Shown one piece after another: positions 7,637-16,829 of a stretch of DNA of 64,000 bases. The notes beneath the pieces are model-generated. The model was given only the letters and a program-made list of their open reading frames with translations. It did not search any database and was not told the origin of the DNA. The translations under genes and the position numbers were made by a program. This DNA is from CAZWVI01 sp964637165. Lineage in GTDB: Bacteria; Planctomycetota; UBA1135. Every line of letters begins with the position of its first letter. Position 1 is the first letter of the stretch. The DNA is taken from contig CAZWVI010000008.1 of assembly GCA_964637165.1 (NCBI GenBank), positions 1-64,000 of the forward strand. Direction: 5' to 3'.

Positions 7637-9595
7637 ATGTTAAAGCACATTGGCCGCGCACTCGCATGGGGACTACCCCTCGCCGCAACTTGGGGATTAC
7701 TCGAATCCTCGTGGTACTACTTTTTCGGATCCGCGGTAGTTGTCGGCGGCCCACGCCTACTCACATCGGGCATTTTAATTTACCTGATTTTGGCGCTGAT
7801 GGCTTGCGTCCCAGCTGGGATTGGTATGGGCCTGTTGAAAAAATTAGGCCGCGCTGGCGATGGCGACAAGGGCTTTTACGGCGCGTTCTGGTCCTCACTA
7901 GGTATCGTTTTAGTTATTGGCTACTACGTTAATAGCCGTTGGCTAGGCGGGTCGCTTGACACCTCAAGTTTAATTTTCGATGCCGTTTTAATTGGACTTA
8001 TGTGGCCATTTTTACTGCGCCTGCTAACACCAAGCTTTGCGGCGCTAGCTAGGCTTATGACTCCACGCCGAATACTCACGGCCAACATTTCATTAGTTGG
8101 CATCGCCTTACTGGGCATGCTAGGTCCTGACCCACGCTCTGGTGCGGCACCTCCAACCACCAGCGCACCGGCAAATGCTCCTAACGTATTATTTGTTCTA
8201 ATCGACACCTTGCGTGCAGACCACTTAAGTTCCTATGGCTATCATCGGCAAACAAGCCCACGCATTGACCAACTTGCAGCGGAAGGGATTTTATTCGAGA
8301 ACTGCATCTCGCAAGCACCGCATACAAAGCCATCAACGGCCAGCATCTTGACCTCACTTTATCCGCCGACACACAAAGTTGAACTTTTCACATCGAGCCT
8401 AGATACAAACGCACTTACCTTACCGGAAATGTTGCACGCTGGTGGGTGGCGCACATCCTTGATGTCGGCCAATACTTTTCTCTCACCTACTTATGGGTTT
8501 GGCGAAGGTGTTGAAACTTTCCGCGGCTCAGTAGTTAACCCGTCATTTCAGTTAATCGGCGCATCAGTTTTCCATCGCTTGCGAAGAGTTTTTGTAAAGG
8601 ACATGCACCTGTGGCGCGACGGCTGGGATTTGTTGCGCGAAATCGCAAACTGGCCATTCATGTCTGATGGTGATGACTATCAACATGGCATGACCGCCGC
8701 CCAACTCGAAAATGAATTTTTCAGTTGGCATGGACAGCTAGAAGGTGACGCACCGTGGTTTTCATATTTACAATTCATGGAGCCGCACGCGCCTTATGAG
8801 CCGGCACTCGAGCATCAAATTTTTGACAATCCTAATCCGATTGAAGCGGGCGCGTGGTTTCCCTCAAAGCGTGACATTATGTTTTTGCCCTTTGCGCCTG
8901 GCGATGCAATTCCAGAATCAGAGCGCGCCGGAATTATTGCGAACTACGATTCTTGTATTCACGAAGTCGATGCCGCCATTGGGCGCATCATCGATCGCCT
9001 CGACCAAAGCGGCGAGTTGGATAACACCTTAGTAATTATTACCTCGGACCATGGTGAAGAATTCTTCGAACATGGCGCTTGGGGACATGGCCACTCATTG
9101 CATCGCGAGTTGGTTCACGTACCTTTAATCATGCGTTCCCCGCGCCACTTCCCCGCCGGAATTCGAGTCCCGAGCCAAGTGCGTAGTGTAGACATCATGC
9201 CAAGCATTTTGGCAACCTGTGGTCTAAAGACTCCAGAGCAAGCCGCTGGATTGGCTTTGCCACTGCTAGCCGATGCGCAACCGCGTGAAGTATTTTCGGA
9301 AGTGCTATGGGGTGGACATTTTGCCCGTTCACTACGCACCAATGATGGCACCGCCATTTATGCAAAGTTCGCCAACCAAGAAGCCCAACAATTTTTTGGA
9401 ATTGGTGATATCGCCGAGGCTAAAGACTTAGCAGCTAGTCAAGTCTCTTTAAGTCAACAACTTCACCAACAATTAAATGCGGAGCACCAACGATTAGCGG
9501 CCAACGCCTTAGCGGCAAAGACCGCGGCGGTCGACGACGGCACTCAAGCGAATCTCGCAGACTTGGGTTATCTTGAATCTGAAGAAGAAGAATAA
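7637..9595 (+). CDS. Membrane-anchored sulfatase-like hydrolase with Thr at the nucleophile position
   Basis: Alkaline-phosphatase superfamily enzyme of 652 residues. The first 175 residues carry several transmembrane segments; the catalytic domain begins near residue 180 with NVLFVLIDTLRADHLSSYGY (metal Asp). The nucleophile region reads HTKPSTASILTSLYP, placing Thr230 where true sulfatases have the Cys that becomes formylglycine. Later metal ligands lie in TSDHGEEFFEHGAWGHGHSL. A Thr nucleophile is seen in phosphoethanolamine transferases and other phospho-enzymes of this superfamily, so sulfate ester hydrolysis should not be assumed. A TATTAT box ends 7 nt before the ATG, suggesting a leaderless transcript. 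Confidence 0.85.
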   Translation: MLKHIGRALAWGLPLAATWGLLESSWYYFFGSAVVVGGPRLLTSGILIYLILALMACVPAGIGMGLLKKLGRAGDGDKGFYGAFWSSLGIVLVIGYYVNSRWLGGSLDTSSLIFDAVLIGLMWPFLLRLLTPSFAALARLMTPRRILTANISLVGIALLGMLGPDPRSGAAPPTTSAPANAPNVLFVLIDTLRADHLSSYGYHRQTSPRIDQLAAEGILFENCISQAPHTKPSTASILTSLYPPTHKVELFTSSLDTNALTLPEMLHAGGWRTSLMSANTFLSPTYGFGEGVETFRGSVVNPSFQLIGASVFHRLRRVFVKDMHLWRDGWDLLREIANWPFMSDGDDYQHGMTAAQLENEFFSWHGQLEGDAPWFSYLQFMEPHAPYEPALEHQIFDNPNPIEAGAWFPSKRDIMFLPFAPGDAIPESERAGIIANYDSCIHEVDAAIGRIIDRLDQSGELDNTLVIITSDHGEEFFEHGAWGHGHSLHRELVHVPLIMRSPRHFPAGIRVPSQVRSVDIMPSILATCGLKTPEQAAGLALPLLADAQPREVFSEVLWGGHFARSLRTNDGTAIYAKFANQEAQQFFGIGDIAEAKDLAASQVSLSQQLHQQLNAEHQRLAANALAAKTAAVDDGTQANLADLGYLESEEEE

Positions 9596-9599
9596 GAAA

Positions 9600-10496
9600 A
9601 TGAATTACTTAGCATTAACCCTTTGTTTTGCTTTTAGTGCGGCACTTTTGCCGGCCCAAGAACGTGGAGCTAAAGCACCGGTACTAATCGTGCCTAAACA
9701 AAGTCAAGAACCCCGACCGCAAAAAGTTCAACCAGAATTGCCGCCAGCGACACCTTTTCAGCAAGCCCCTACACCAATTGATAGTGGCTTTGGGGCAATC
9801 TTTGATAGCGCAAAAAAAATGGACGACCCTACTGGCCCACGCATGCTGCCCAAAATGGCTCCTCCCTTTAACAGTGAACGGGTTTTAATGCTCGTCAACG
9901 GTGAAGAAATAACCAGTAGCGACATTAACCAACTGGTTAATTACTATCAAAGCTTTCGCCCTGGCGCGGTTGACATCTTAATTCGCGATGCGGTAAATGC
10001 ACTTATTCCGGCACGGGTTGCCAAGTCCCAATTCGCACAGGCCTTAAGTTCGATGGATGCGCGGATAAAATCAGCTGTAAGCGCGGCCAAATTGAGCGAT
10101 GATTGGATTAAATTAGTGAAGCGGCACAGCGATGACAAAGAAGATGGAGCGCCCAACGATGGAGCCTACATTTTCGGACGTGAACTCGCGGTACAACCCT
10201 TTGATTACTTCTCCCATACATCTACAAAGGGAGTAATGACTGAGCCATTTCTAACTGTTTATGGCTACCATATTTTAGAGGTCACTGATTACCAACGCGG
10301 AACCACCGCCAAAGACGACAAAAGTCATGTGCGCCATTTATTAGCCATGTATCCGCAGCTAAGCAAGATGGAAAAGGATGGCAAAGACGTTCGTGCTGAA
10401 CTAAAAAAGTTAGTAGCCCAATGCGTAATTGAAATAAGCGAGCCGGGTTTGCTCAATATGGTGCCGGCTAAATTACGCGGCAACATTAAAGAATAA
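9600..10496 (+). CDS. Secreted parvulin-like (PpiC/SurA-type) peptidyl-prolyl isomerase
   Basis: The ATG at 9600 gives a signal peptide (MNYLALTLCFAFSAALLPAQ) and a 298-residue protein; an earlier TTG in the same frame adds a charged leader and is less likely. After a Pro/Gln-rich stretch comes a SurA-like helical region (about 100-150) and then a parvulin-like segment with WIKLVKRHSDD, a DGAYIFGREL turn and TEPFLTVYGYHILEV, which mirrors the rotamase C-terminal strand (EPFxTxxGYHIxxV). The rotamase domain is shorter than standard, so it may act more as a chaperone than an isomerase. It starts 4 nt after the sulfatase-like gene. Confidence 0.72.
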   Translation: MNYLALTLCFAFSAALLPAQERGAKAPVLIVPKQSQEPRPQKVQPELPPATPFQQAPTPIDSGFGAIFDSAKKMDDPTGPRMLPKMAPPFNSERVLMLVNGEEITSSDINQLVNYYQSFRPGAVDILIRDAVNALIPARVAKSQFAQALSSMDARIKSAVSAAKLSDDWIKLVKRHSDDKEDGAPNDGAYIFGRELAVQPFDYFSHTSTKGVMTEPFLTVYGYHILEVTDYQRGTTAKDDKSHVRHLLAMYPQLSKMEKDGKDVRAELKKLVAQCVIEISEPGLLNMVPAKLRGNIKE

Positions 10497-10504
10497 TCGC
10501 AGGA

Positions 10505-11029
10505 CTATTCTTCGATTGGTTCTAGCCGAACCATACTGGCACCGTTTTCGACGGCTTGGCCAACTTCCACGTTGACTTCGCAAACTCGACCACCCTGTTC
10601 GCTGACCACCTCGTTTTGCATTTTCATGGCTTCCAAGATGAGTAATGGCGCACCAGGTTCAAGTTCATCTCCGACTGCAACATGAATATCAACCACCAAT
10701 CCGGGCATTGGGGACTTAACCGTTTCGGCATTGCCGCCGGCGGCCGCAGAAATTTCACTGGCGGCAAGTTCGCGTTCATCTAAAACTTGAAAGTGCCAGC
10801 GATTACCAGCAATGCCGACGTGCAAATCAGTCGGGTTGCCTTCATGCTCAATGCTCGCGGCGAACGATTGTTCATCAATTCCAATTGCGTATTGTCCCTG
10901 CAAGTCAACCGCAGAAATGTCTGCGGCAACCGCGCGGCCATTTAGCAGCACGGTATATTTGCCTTTACCCAAATCTTGGAGATCAACCTCAGCTTGAAAT
11001 CCGCTACCGTCTTCTACAAAGTATTTCAT
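10505..11029 (-). CDS. Biotin carboxyl carrier subunit of acyl-CoA carboxylase
   Basis: Carries the biotin that shuttles carboxyl groups between carboxylase and carboxyltransferase. The C-terminal 70 residues form a biotinyl domain (PMPGLVVDIHVAVGDEL) with the biotin-accepting Lys in EAMKMQNE. The N-terminal 90 residues are a less conserved beta-rich region that probably docks to the partners. A strong GGAGGAG lies before the ATG, which overlaps the accC-like stop (ATGA). Last gene of the operon epimerase-carboxyltransferase-biotin carboxylase-BCCP. Confidence 0.92.
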   Translation of the reverse strand: MKYFVEDGSGFQAEVDLQDLGKGKYTVLLNGRAVAADISAVDLQGQYAIGIDEQSFAASIEHEGNPTDLHVGIAGNRWHFQVLDERELAASEISAAAGGNAETVKSPMPGLVVDIHVAVGDELEPGAPLLILEAMKMQNEVVSEQGGRVCEVNVEVGQAVENGASMVRLEPIEE

Positions 11030-12549
11030 CGAACAACTCCTCCGCGCATATGCGCGCGCCGGCCAGCCGCTACCCAGGGATTAGTTGCGCAGGCCGAATC
11101 ATCTCCGGCGCGTACCGCGTTATGCTTGGCTTCAAAGTGGCGGTGCAAGGCAGCGACGATGGCAGCCGCCTCCTTGAACTGCTGATCGGTGTCACGTTCA
11201 CAATCCATCATACGCTCCAAACTGCCGGTATCGTACTCCCCAGAGACAAATTCGGGTGAGCGTAAAACTTCCAGGGCAATGCTTGCCGAAGTGGTAACTC
11301 CACCGACATGTAACTCCTGTAGAACCCGCATCATTTTGCGTATTGCGTGTTCGCGAGTTGGTCCGGTGGCAATTAATTTCGCCAACATCGAATCGTAATA
11401 AGGAGTGATTTCCATACCATTGTAGAGTGCCGAATCGATCCGCACTCCAGGGCCACCTGGAAGTCGCAGATTATTAATTTTTCCAAGCGATGGCAGGAAT
11501 CCTTTTTCGGGATCTTCGGCGTTTAGGCGCACCTCAATTGAGTGACCGCGCGGTTGATCAAAATTCTCAAATGGCAAGTCCTCACCGGCAGCAGTACGCA
11601 ACATCCATTCAATTAAATCGATGCCGTAAATTTCTTCGGTAATACCGTGCTCAACTTGAATGCGGGTATTCATTTCTAGAAAATAGAACTCGCCCTGTGA
11701 CCATAAAAATTCAACTGTTCCCGCGGTCACGTAATCAACCGCCTCAGCCGCAGCCACCGCAGCTTCACCCATTTTGCGCCGGGTTTCCAAATCTATTACC
11801 GGACAAGGTGCTTCCTCGACTAATTTTTGGTGGCGTCGCTGAATTGAACATTCACGTTCACCGACATAAATCACTTTGCCATTTTTGGCGCCTAGCACTT
11901 GGATTTCAACGTGGCGTGGGCGCTCAACAAATTTCTCAACGTACATACGTCCATCGCCAAATGCCGACTGCGCTTCACCGTTAGCAGTATTGAAGGCCGA
12001 CTCAATTTCATCGGCGTTGCGCACAATGCGAATACCCTTACCGCCTCCGCCAGCTGATGCCTTTAGCATTACTGGAAATCCAATTTGCTTAGCACTTTCA
12101 AGTGCAGCTGCAGCGTCAGCCGAGGGCTCGGTCTCGCCAGGTACTACTGGCACCCCAGCTGCAAGCATTGCTTGGCGTGAGGCCAACTTGTCCCCCATTA
12201 TTTTCATCGCTTGCGGCGATGGCCCGACAAAGCACAAGCCGGCATCAGTTACCGCTTGGGCAAAGGCGCCATTTTCGGCTAAGAAACCAAAGCCTGGGTG
12301 GATGGCCTCAGCCCCACACTGCTTGGCAATTTCCAAAATGGCATCTCCACGCAAATACGATTCAGCAGGTGTTTTGCCGCCCAATGGATAGGCTTCATCG
12401 GCGAAACGCACATGCAAAGATTGGCGGTCTGGTTCCGAGTAAACGGCCACCGTGCGAATTCCAAGTTCGCGGCAAGTGCGCAGAATACGCACCGCAATTT
12501 CTCCGCGGTTGGCGATTAGTACTTTTTTAAAGGGAGCTGTTGCTGACAT
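11026..12549 (-). CDS. accC: Biotin carboxylase subunit of acyl-CoA carboxylase
   Basis: ATP-dependent carboxylation of biotin. The N-terminus KVLIANRGEIAVRI is diagnostic; the ATP-grasp glycine loop reads KASAGGGGKGIRIV, and EMNTRIQVEHGITEEI is the catalytic loop. Length 507 residues is about 55 longer than E. coli AccC because of a C-terminal tail (from about residue 450) before the separate carrier protein. GGAG lies 8 nt upstream of the ATG. Its partners in this operon (carboxyltransferase, epimerase) indicate a propionyl-CoA carboxylase rather than the fatty-acid enzyme. Confidence 0.94.
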   Translation of the reverse strand: MSATAPFKKVLIANRGEIAVRILRTCRELGIRTVAVYSEPDRQSLHVRFADEAYPLGGKTPAESYLRGDAILEIAKQCGAEAIHPGFGFLAENGAFAQAVTDAGLCFVGPSPQAMKIMGDKLASRQAMLAAGVPVVPGETEPSADAAAALESAKQIGFPVMLKASAGGGGKGIRIVRNADEIESAFNTANGEAQSAFGDGRMYVEKFVERPRHVEIQVLGAKNGKVIYVGERECSIQRRHQKLVEEAPCPVIDLETRRKMGEAAVAAAEAVDYVTAGTVEFLWSQGEFYFLEMNTRIQVEHGITEEIYGIDLIEWMLRTAAGEDLPFENFDQPRGHSIEVRLNAEDPEKGFLPSLGKINNLRLPGGPGVRIDSALYNGMEITPYYDSMLAKLIATGPTREHAIRKMMRVLQELHVGGVTTSASIALEVLRSPEFVSGEYDTGSLERMMDCERDTDQQFKEAAAIVAALHRHFEAKHNAVRAGDDSACATNPWVAAGRRAHMRGGVVR

Positions 12550-12563
12550 TATGTAACTCCGCC

Positions 12564-14111
12564 TTATAGAGGAATTGAACCGTGCTTCTTTGGTGGATTA
12601 ACATCGCGTTTCGTGCGCAGTAGTTCAAGTGCACGAATTAAACGCGCGCGAGTTTCCGATGGCATGATTACGTCATCAACGTACCCACGTTCGGCGGCCA
12701 CGAAAGGATTAGCGAAACGTTCTTCATAATCCGCTATCTTCTCCGCTTCTTTGGCCACCGGGTCATTGGCCGCGTTGATTTCTTTGCGGAAAATAATCTT
12801 GGCCGCGCCTTCGGCTCCCATTACGGCGATTTGCGCTGTCGGCCAAGCTACGTTGTAGTCGCCACGAATATGCTTTGATGAAAGTACACAATAAGCACCC
12901 CCATAAGCTTTACGAGTAATCACAGTTAGTTTGGGAACGGTTGCCTCGCAATAAGCGTAAAGTAATTTCGCACCATGGCGAATAATTCCACCATGCTCTT
13001 CGGCCGTACCCGGCATAAAACCAGGCACATCTTCAAAAGTTAAAACAGGGATATTAAAAGCATCGCAAAAACGAATTAAGCGCGCGGCTTTCACGCTTGA
13101 GTTGCTATCCAACACTCCCGCGAGCACCGCCGGTTGATTGGCAACGATTCCAACACTACGGCCACCAAGGCGCGCTAGCCCACAAACGATGTTGCGCGCG
13201 AAACCTTCCTGAACCTCCATAAAATCGCCGTCATCAACAATTGCGTTAATTACTTTTTTGATGTCGTATGGTTGGCTCGGCGAATCTGGAATTAAATCGT
13301 CAAGTTCAGCTGCTGCCCGTTGCGCTGGATCATCAGTTTTCTTCACTGGCGCATCTTCAGTATTGTTTTGTGGCAAGAATGAAAGCAAACGGCGAATGCG
13401 TGCCATACACTCCGCATCATCGTTTGAAGTAAAGTGGCTAACACCTGAAATAGATTCGTGAACTGTTGCCCCGCCAAGATCTTCAGAAGTTACATCTTCA
13501 TGAGTAACAGTCTTCACCACATCAGGGCCCGTAATATGCATATAAGAGCTACCATCAACCATGAAAATAAAGTCAGTTAAGGCTGGTGAATAGACGGCGC
13601 CGCCAGCGCATGGCCCAAGAATCGCCGAAATTTGTGGCACTACCCCCGAAGCCAAAGTATTGCGCAAAAAGATATCAGAGTAGCCGGCCAATGAAACCAC
13701 GCCCTCTTGAATACGCGCTCCACCTGAATCATTAAGTCCAACAATTGGAATTCCCAGCTTCATCGCTAGGTCCATAATTGCGCAAATTTTTTGCGCATAG
13801 CTTTCCGACAGCGAACCTCCAAAAACTGTGAAGTCTTGGGAGTAAACAGCAACCGGGCGGCCCTCAACGGTCCCGGTACCAGTAACAACGCCATCACCGG
13901 GAATCTTATTTTCCCCCATCCCAAAGTTTGTGCAACGATGGGTTACAAAGGCACCAACTTCTTCAAAGCTACCTTGGTCAAGTAAAAGGTCAATGCGTTC
14001 ACGCGCGGTCAAACGGCCTTTGGCGTGTTGTGCATCAATGCGTTTTTGTCCACCACCCAATGCGGCAGCGGCACGTAATTCTTCTAATTTTTCAACAACT
14101 TTTTTTGACAT
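12564..14111 (-). CDS. pccB: Propionyl-CoA carboxylase beta subunit (carboxyltransferase)
   Basis: Transfers carboxyl from biotin to an acyl-CoA, most likely propionyl-CoA giving methylmalonyl-CoA. The 515 residues cover both crotonase-fold halves: GGSLSESYAQKICAIMD and NDSGGARIQEGV in the first, FEDVPGFMPGTAEEHGGIIRHGAK and AYGGAYCVLSSKH in the second. The tail DVNPPKKHGSIPL matches the PccB family closely. SD GGAG precedes the ATG, which overlaps the epimerase stop by one base. Placement next to methylmalonyl-CoA epimerase supports the propionyl-CoA assignment. Confidence 0.95.
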   Translation of the reverse strand: MSKKVVEKLEELRAAAALGGGQKRIDAQHAKGRLTARERIDLLLDQGSFEEVGAFVTHRCTNFGMGENKIPGDGVVTGTGTVEGRPVAVYSQDFTVFGGSLSESYAQKICAIMDLAMKLGIPIVGLNDSGGARIQEGVVSLAGYSDIFLRNTLASGVVPQISAILGPCAGGAVYSPALTDFIFMVDGSSYMHITGPDVVKTVTHEDVTSEDLGGATVHESISGVSHFTSNDDAECMARIRRLLSFLPQNNTEDAPVKKTDDPAQRAAAELDDLIPDSPSQPYDIKKVINAIVDDGDFMEVQEGFARNIVCGLARLGGRSVGIVANQPAVLAGVLDSNSSVKAARLIRFCDAFNIPVLTFEDVPGFMPGTAEEHGGIIRHGAKLLYAYCEATVPKLTVITRKAYGGAYCVLSSKHIRGDYNVAWPTAQIAVMGAEGAAKIIFRKEINAANDPVAKEAEKIADYEERFANPFVAAERGYVDDVIMPSETRARLIRALELLRTKRDVNPPKKHGSIPL

Positions 14112-14521
14112 TATTCTCCGCCCTCAACTAATTCAGTAAGGACGCCACCGGTACTTTTGGGGTGCACGAAGGCAATTCTTGTTTGATGCGCGCCACTTCG
14201 TGATTGACGGTCAATCATGGTCGCGCCAGCCTTTTCATTAGCGACTATTGCCTCGTCACAATTATCAACCGCCAATGCTAAATGATGTAATCCCGGCCCA
14301 CGTTTATCTAAGTGCGCCTGCACCGGAGAATCGGCACGAATTGGACATACCAATTCGATGCGGGTCTGCCCCGCGTACATCATCTGCACTTCAACGCCTT
14401 GGTCTTCAACGATCTCCCGCGCGCCTTCACGCAGGCCCAATTGGTCACGCCAAACCGCGACTGCAAGGTCTAAATCTGCGACTGCTATCGCAATGTGATC
14501 CACGCCGGTGACTTGATTCAT
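14111..14521 (-). CDS. mce: Methylmalonyl-CoA epimerase
   Basis: Interconverts the S and R forms of methylmalonyl-CoA, linking the carboxylase to the B12 mutase. The protein is a single glyoxalase/VOC unit starting MNQVTGVDHIAIAV with metal ligands expected at the His of VDHIAIA, the His of GPGLHHLALAV and the Glu near the C-terminus (GGVLTELVEGGE). ATG 14521 gives the family-typical 136 residues but has no clear SD; an in-frame ATG at 14596 would add 25 unconserved residues. First gene of the carboxylase operon. Confidence 0.92.
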   Translation of the reverse strand: MNQVTGVDHIAIAVADLDLAVAVWRDQLGLREGAREIVEDQGVEVQMMYAGQTRIELVCPIRADSPVQAHLDKRGPGLHHLALAVDNCDEAIVANEKAGATMIDRQSRSGAHQTRIAFVHPKSTGGVLTELVEGGE

Positions 14522-14639
14522 GTTGGAGGGGCAAGCAAATGCTCTGCCCAAAGTATAGGAAAGCTCAGACATCGCCGAAACTGCTAGCATTTTCATCGGT
14601 TATGCTTAGCACCCTGGGACTTACCCACAATTCCACCCC

Positions 14640-16334
14640 ATGAATAAAAAGCAACTCTGCATAATTTTCCTAGGCTGTTGGCTTGGACTGTTTTCGTGTC
14701 CGCTAACTGCCCAAACTCAGGGTCCGATTCACGTCATTATGGATATGCATGTGGACCCAACCGCTAATGCCCAATCTCCTGGGCAAAAGAGCACCTACTA
14801 CCACGACAAAATCGACAATATGAATTGGGTTCTGGATCAAACCGAACCCCTAGGCGTACAGATTTCTTTCTTAAGTGTCGGTTGCTTTATGGAAGTTGTA
14901 GTAAACGATGGAATTAGCGGAATGGGTGTTCCATTTTTGCAACGTATTTACGCTAACGGTGGACAAATTGGTTCGCACTCCCACAGCGAACATCGAGCTG
15001 GTTTCTTAGACTGGCCAAACTATCCAGACACTGCCACTTTCGCCGAGTGCACCGACTCATGGCAAGATAATATTGATTGGGTAAACCAAGGAATCGTTTT
15101 AGCGCTCGGCCTTCCTCTGCCCGAACCCATCGAAGACATTAACTGCGTAAAGGGTTCGCACCTTCCCAAAAACGAACCCGACTACCATTCCTTAATGAAA
15201 ACTTTCGGAATGCAAATTCGCGAAGGTGGCGCCGAGGAAGATTTTTACGGGCTTTATGAGCATTTCATTTGGAATCCATTTCGTCCTTCCCCGAGCAACT
15301 ACATGGCCGAGGATTTAAGCGCCCCCTTCGTAGTGGCTACTCATGGATCAGTAATCGGGCTTGAACAAGTCCATCATGGAATTACTCAAGACATGCGCGC
15401 CAATAAAGTCAAACGGCGCTTCATTCAGATTTACTTAAACTGGCGTTACAACGACCGACTTGGTCTGCCCGAAAAAGTTTGGTCATGGGGTTGGGGTAGT
15501 CACGGAAAAGATTACGACCCAGGTGCTCCAAGTCGTGGCCATATGGTCGATGTGATTACTTGGCTGGACAAAAACTTCGTTGGAAAAATTGCCGGTACTG
15601 GTTCACAAATAATGAAATGGTCCACCCAACGCGAAACCGCCGAAGATTATTTTGCATGGGAAACTGCTCACCCAGGAATTAGTTCAATGTCAGCTCAAAA
15701 CACTGCGGTTGATTGGGCGGACTACCCATACTTGCGAGCTGTTTGCGAAGAATTAAGCGGTTGGAGTTGGAGTGCCGACCTTAGCCTGGGAAGTGGCACG
15801 ACTGCATTCTTGCTCGAAAAGGGTCCGCACAAAGCGGTGGTGATGTGGCTTGATGCAGGATCTGCGACTGTTGACCTCTCTAGCTATCTATCGGGAGACT
15901 ATCGTGTAGTCGACTTGGAAACCGGGATTCAAATTGCCAGCGGCGGCATGGCCGGAGTCACACTTGGGGGCACACCTTTAATTGCTACTGAAGAAACTTA
16001 CTCCTTGAGCGTTACTGGGAGTGGCACAATTGGCACCGACTTAACTTTTGAAGTGATTGGGCCTAAAACTACGCCGGCCGCAATCTACACAGCATTGGCA
16101 CCTGACTACCAATACTATGAACATTGGGGAAATTTACAAATCGATCCGACTGCTAGTCTTAATTTACTCGCCAGCGGAGCCACCAATGCCAGTGGCCGAT
16201 TTTCAGCGAGCTTAACTATCCCCAACAATCCAAGCTTGATTGGCATTACCGGTTACGCCCAGGGATGTGTTTATTTGTTTGATTCGCAAAGCCTAAAACT
16301 CACCTACAACCGAGTCGCTGTCACTATAAACTAG
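14640..16334 (+). CDS. Secreted polysaccharide-deacetylase-like protein
   Basis: A 564-residue exported protein (signal peptide to about residue 24, MNKKQLCIIFLGCWLGLF...). The first half resembles a NodB/glycoside-deacetylase barrel: an early Asp-containing strand (HVIMDMHVD), a long helix and GGQIGSHSHSEHRAG, which places HSHSEH as a metal-binding motif; VVATHGS could provide a later His. The second half is Trp- and Gly-rich with beta-sandwich-like segments (about 370-560), common in surface proteins of this type of genome. Substrate unknown. The thioesterase gene follows within 8 nt. Confidence 0.6.
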   Translation: MNKKQLCIIFLGCWLGLFSCPLTAQTQGPIHVIMDMHVDPTANAQSPGQKSTYYHDKIDNMNWVLDQTEPLGVQISFLSVGCFMEVVVNDGISGMGVPFLQRIYANGGQIGSHSHSEHRAGFLDWPNYPDTATFAECTDSWQDNIDWVNQGIVLALGLPLPEPIEDINCVKGSHLPKNEPDYHSLMKTFGMQIREGGAEEDFYGLYEHFIWNPFRPSPSNYMAEDLSAPFVVATHGSVIGLEQVHHGITQDMRANKVKRRFIQIYLNWRYNDRLGLPEKVWSWGWGSHGKDYDPGAPSRGHMVDVITWLDKNFVGKIAGTGSQIMKWSTQRETAEDYFAWETAHPGISSMSAQNTAVDWADYPYLRAVCEELSGWSWSADLSLGSGTTAFLLEKGPHKAVVMWLDAGSATVDLSSYLSGDYRVVDLETGIQIASGGMAGVTLGGTPLIATEETYSLSVTGSGTIGTDLTFEVIGPKTTPAAIYTALAPDYQYYEHWGNLQIDPTASLNLLASGATNASGRFSASLTIPNNPSLIGITGYAQGCVYLFDSQSLKLTYNRVAVTIN

Positions 16335-16341
16335 TGACATC

Positions 16342-16767
16342 TTGGAAGCCCCTAAAGTCCCCCCATCGTCTGAACTAAAGTTCAAATTCAATGTGCACAC
16401 CCGTTGGTCTGATGAAGACAACATGGGAGTGCTTAACAACGCCGTATACCTTTCTTTGCTAGAAGAAGCACGCTATCGGTACTTCGCTGAACTTGGGCTT
16501 ATCGACCAGCAACAACAATTTGGCTTTGTGTTGGGGCAAACTAATATTCGCTTTTTAGCACCTGGGCATGGCCCCGCTGAAGTCACAATTGAAATGGACA
16601 CGGTTAGAGTCGGGCATCGTTCATTCGACCAGGCCTACCGAGTTTTCGGCCCTGACCAAAGCGTATGGGTTGAAGCCAACGCGACCATGGTCTGGTGGGA
16701 CGCACAGAAAAAGTGCTCTGCGCAAACACCGCCAGAATTCCTTTCTAAAATTCACGCTAACGATTGA
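16342..16767 (+). CDS. 4HBT hotdog-fold acyl-CoA thioesterase
   Basis: Small thioesterase of 141 residues in the 4-hydroxybenzoyl-CoA thioesterase/YbgC group. The N-terminal motif HTRWSDEDNMGVLNNAVYLSLLEEARYR corresponds to the conserved catalytic segment in which an Asp (or Glu) activates water; the usual reading is W-x-D-x-D-x-x-G-H-x-N-N, here with Val in place of His. The FVLGQTNIRFLAPGHG strand follows. The start is a TTG at 16342, 7 nt after the preceding stop. Acyl specificity cannot be read from sequence. Confidence 0.85.
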   Translation: MEAPKVPPSSELKFKFNVHTRWSDEDNMGVLNNAVYLSLLEEARYRYFAELGLIDQQQQFGFVLGQTNIRFLAPGHGPAEVTIEMDTVRVGHRSFDQAYRVFGPDQSVWVEANATMVWWDAQKKCSAQTPPEFLSKIHAND

Positions 16768-16829
16768 AGAAAGCATCCGCCTGAGGCGAAATGTTATTCT
16801 ATTCGGCTAGGTCAACCCACCTTGCCGAA

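Noticed and set aside
10489..10512. AAGAATA/TATTCTT inverted repeat between the convergent PPIase and BCCP genes
   Set aside because: AT-only arms with a 10-nt loop overlapping both stop codons; too weak to call a terminator.
11876..12391. 171-residue plus frame opposite accC
   Set aside because: Shadow of the biotin carboxylase gene with low-complexity Ser/Pro composition.
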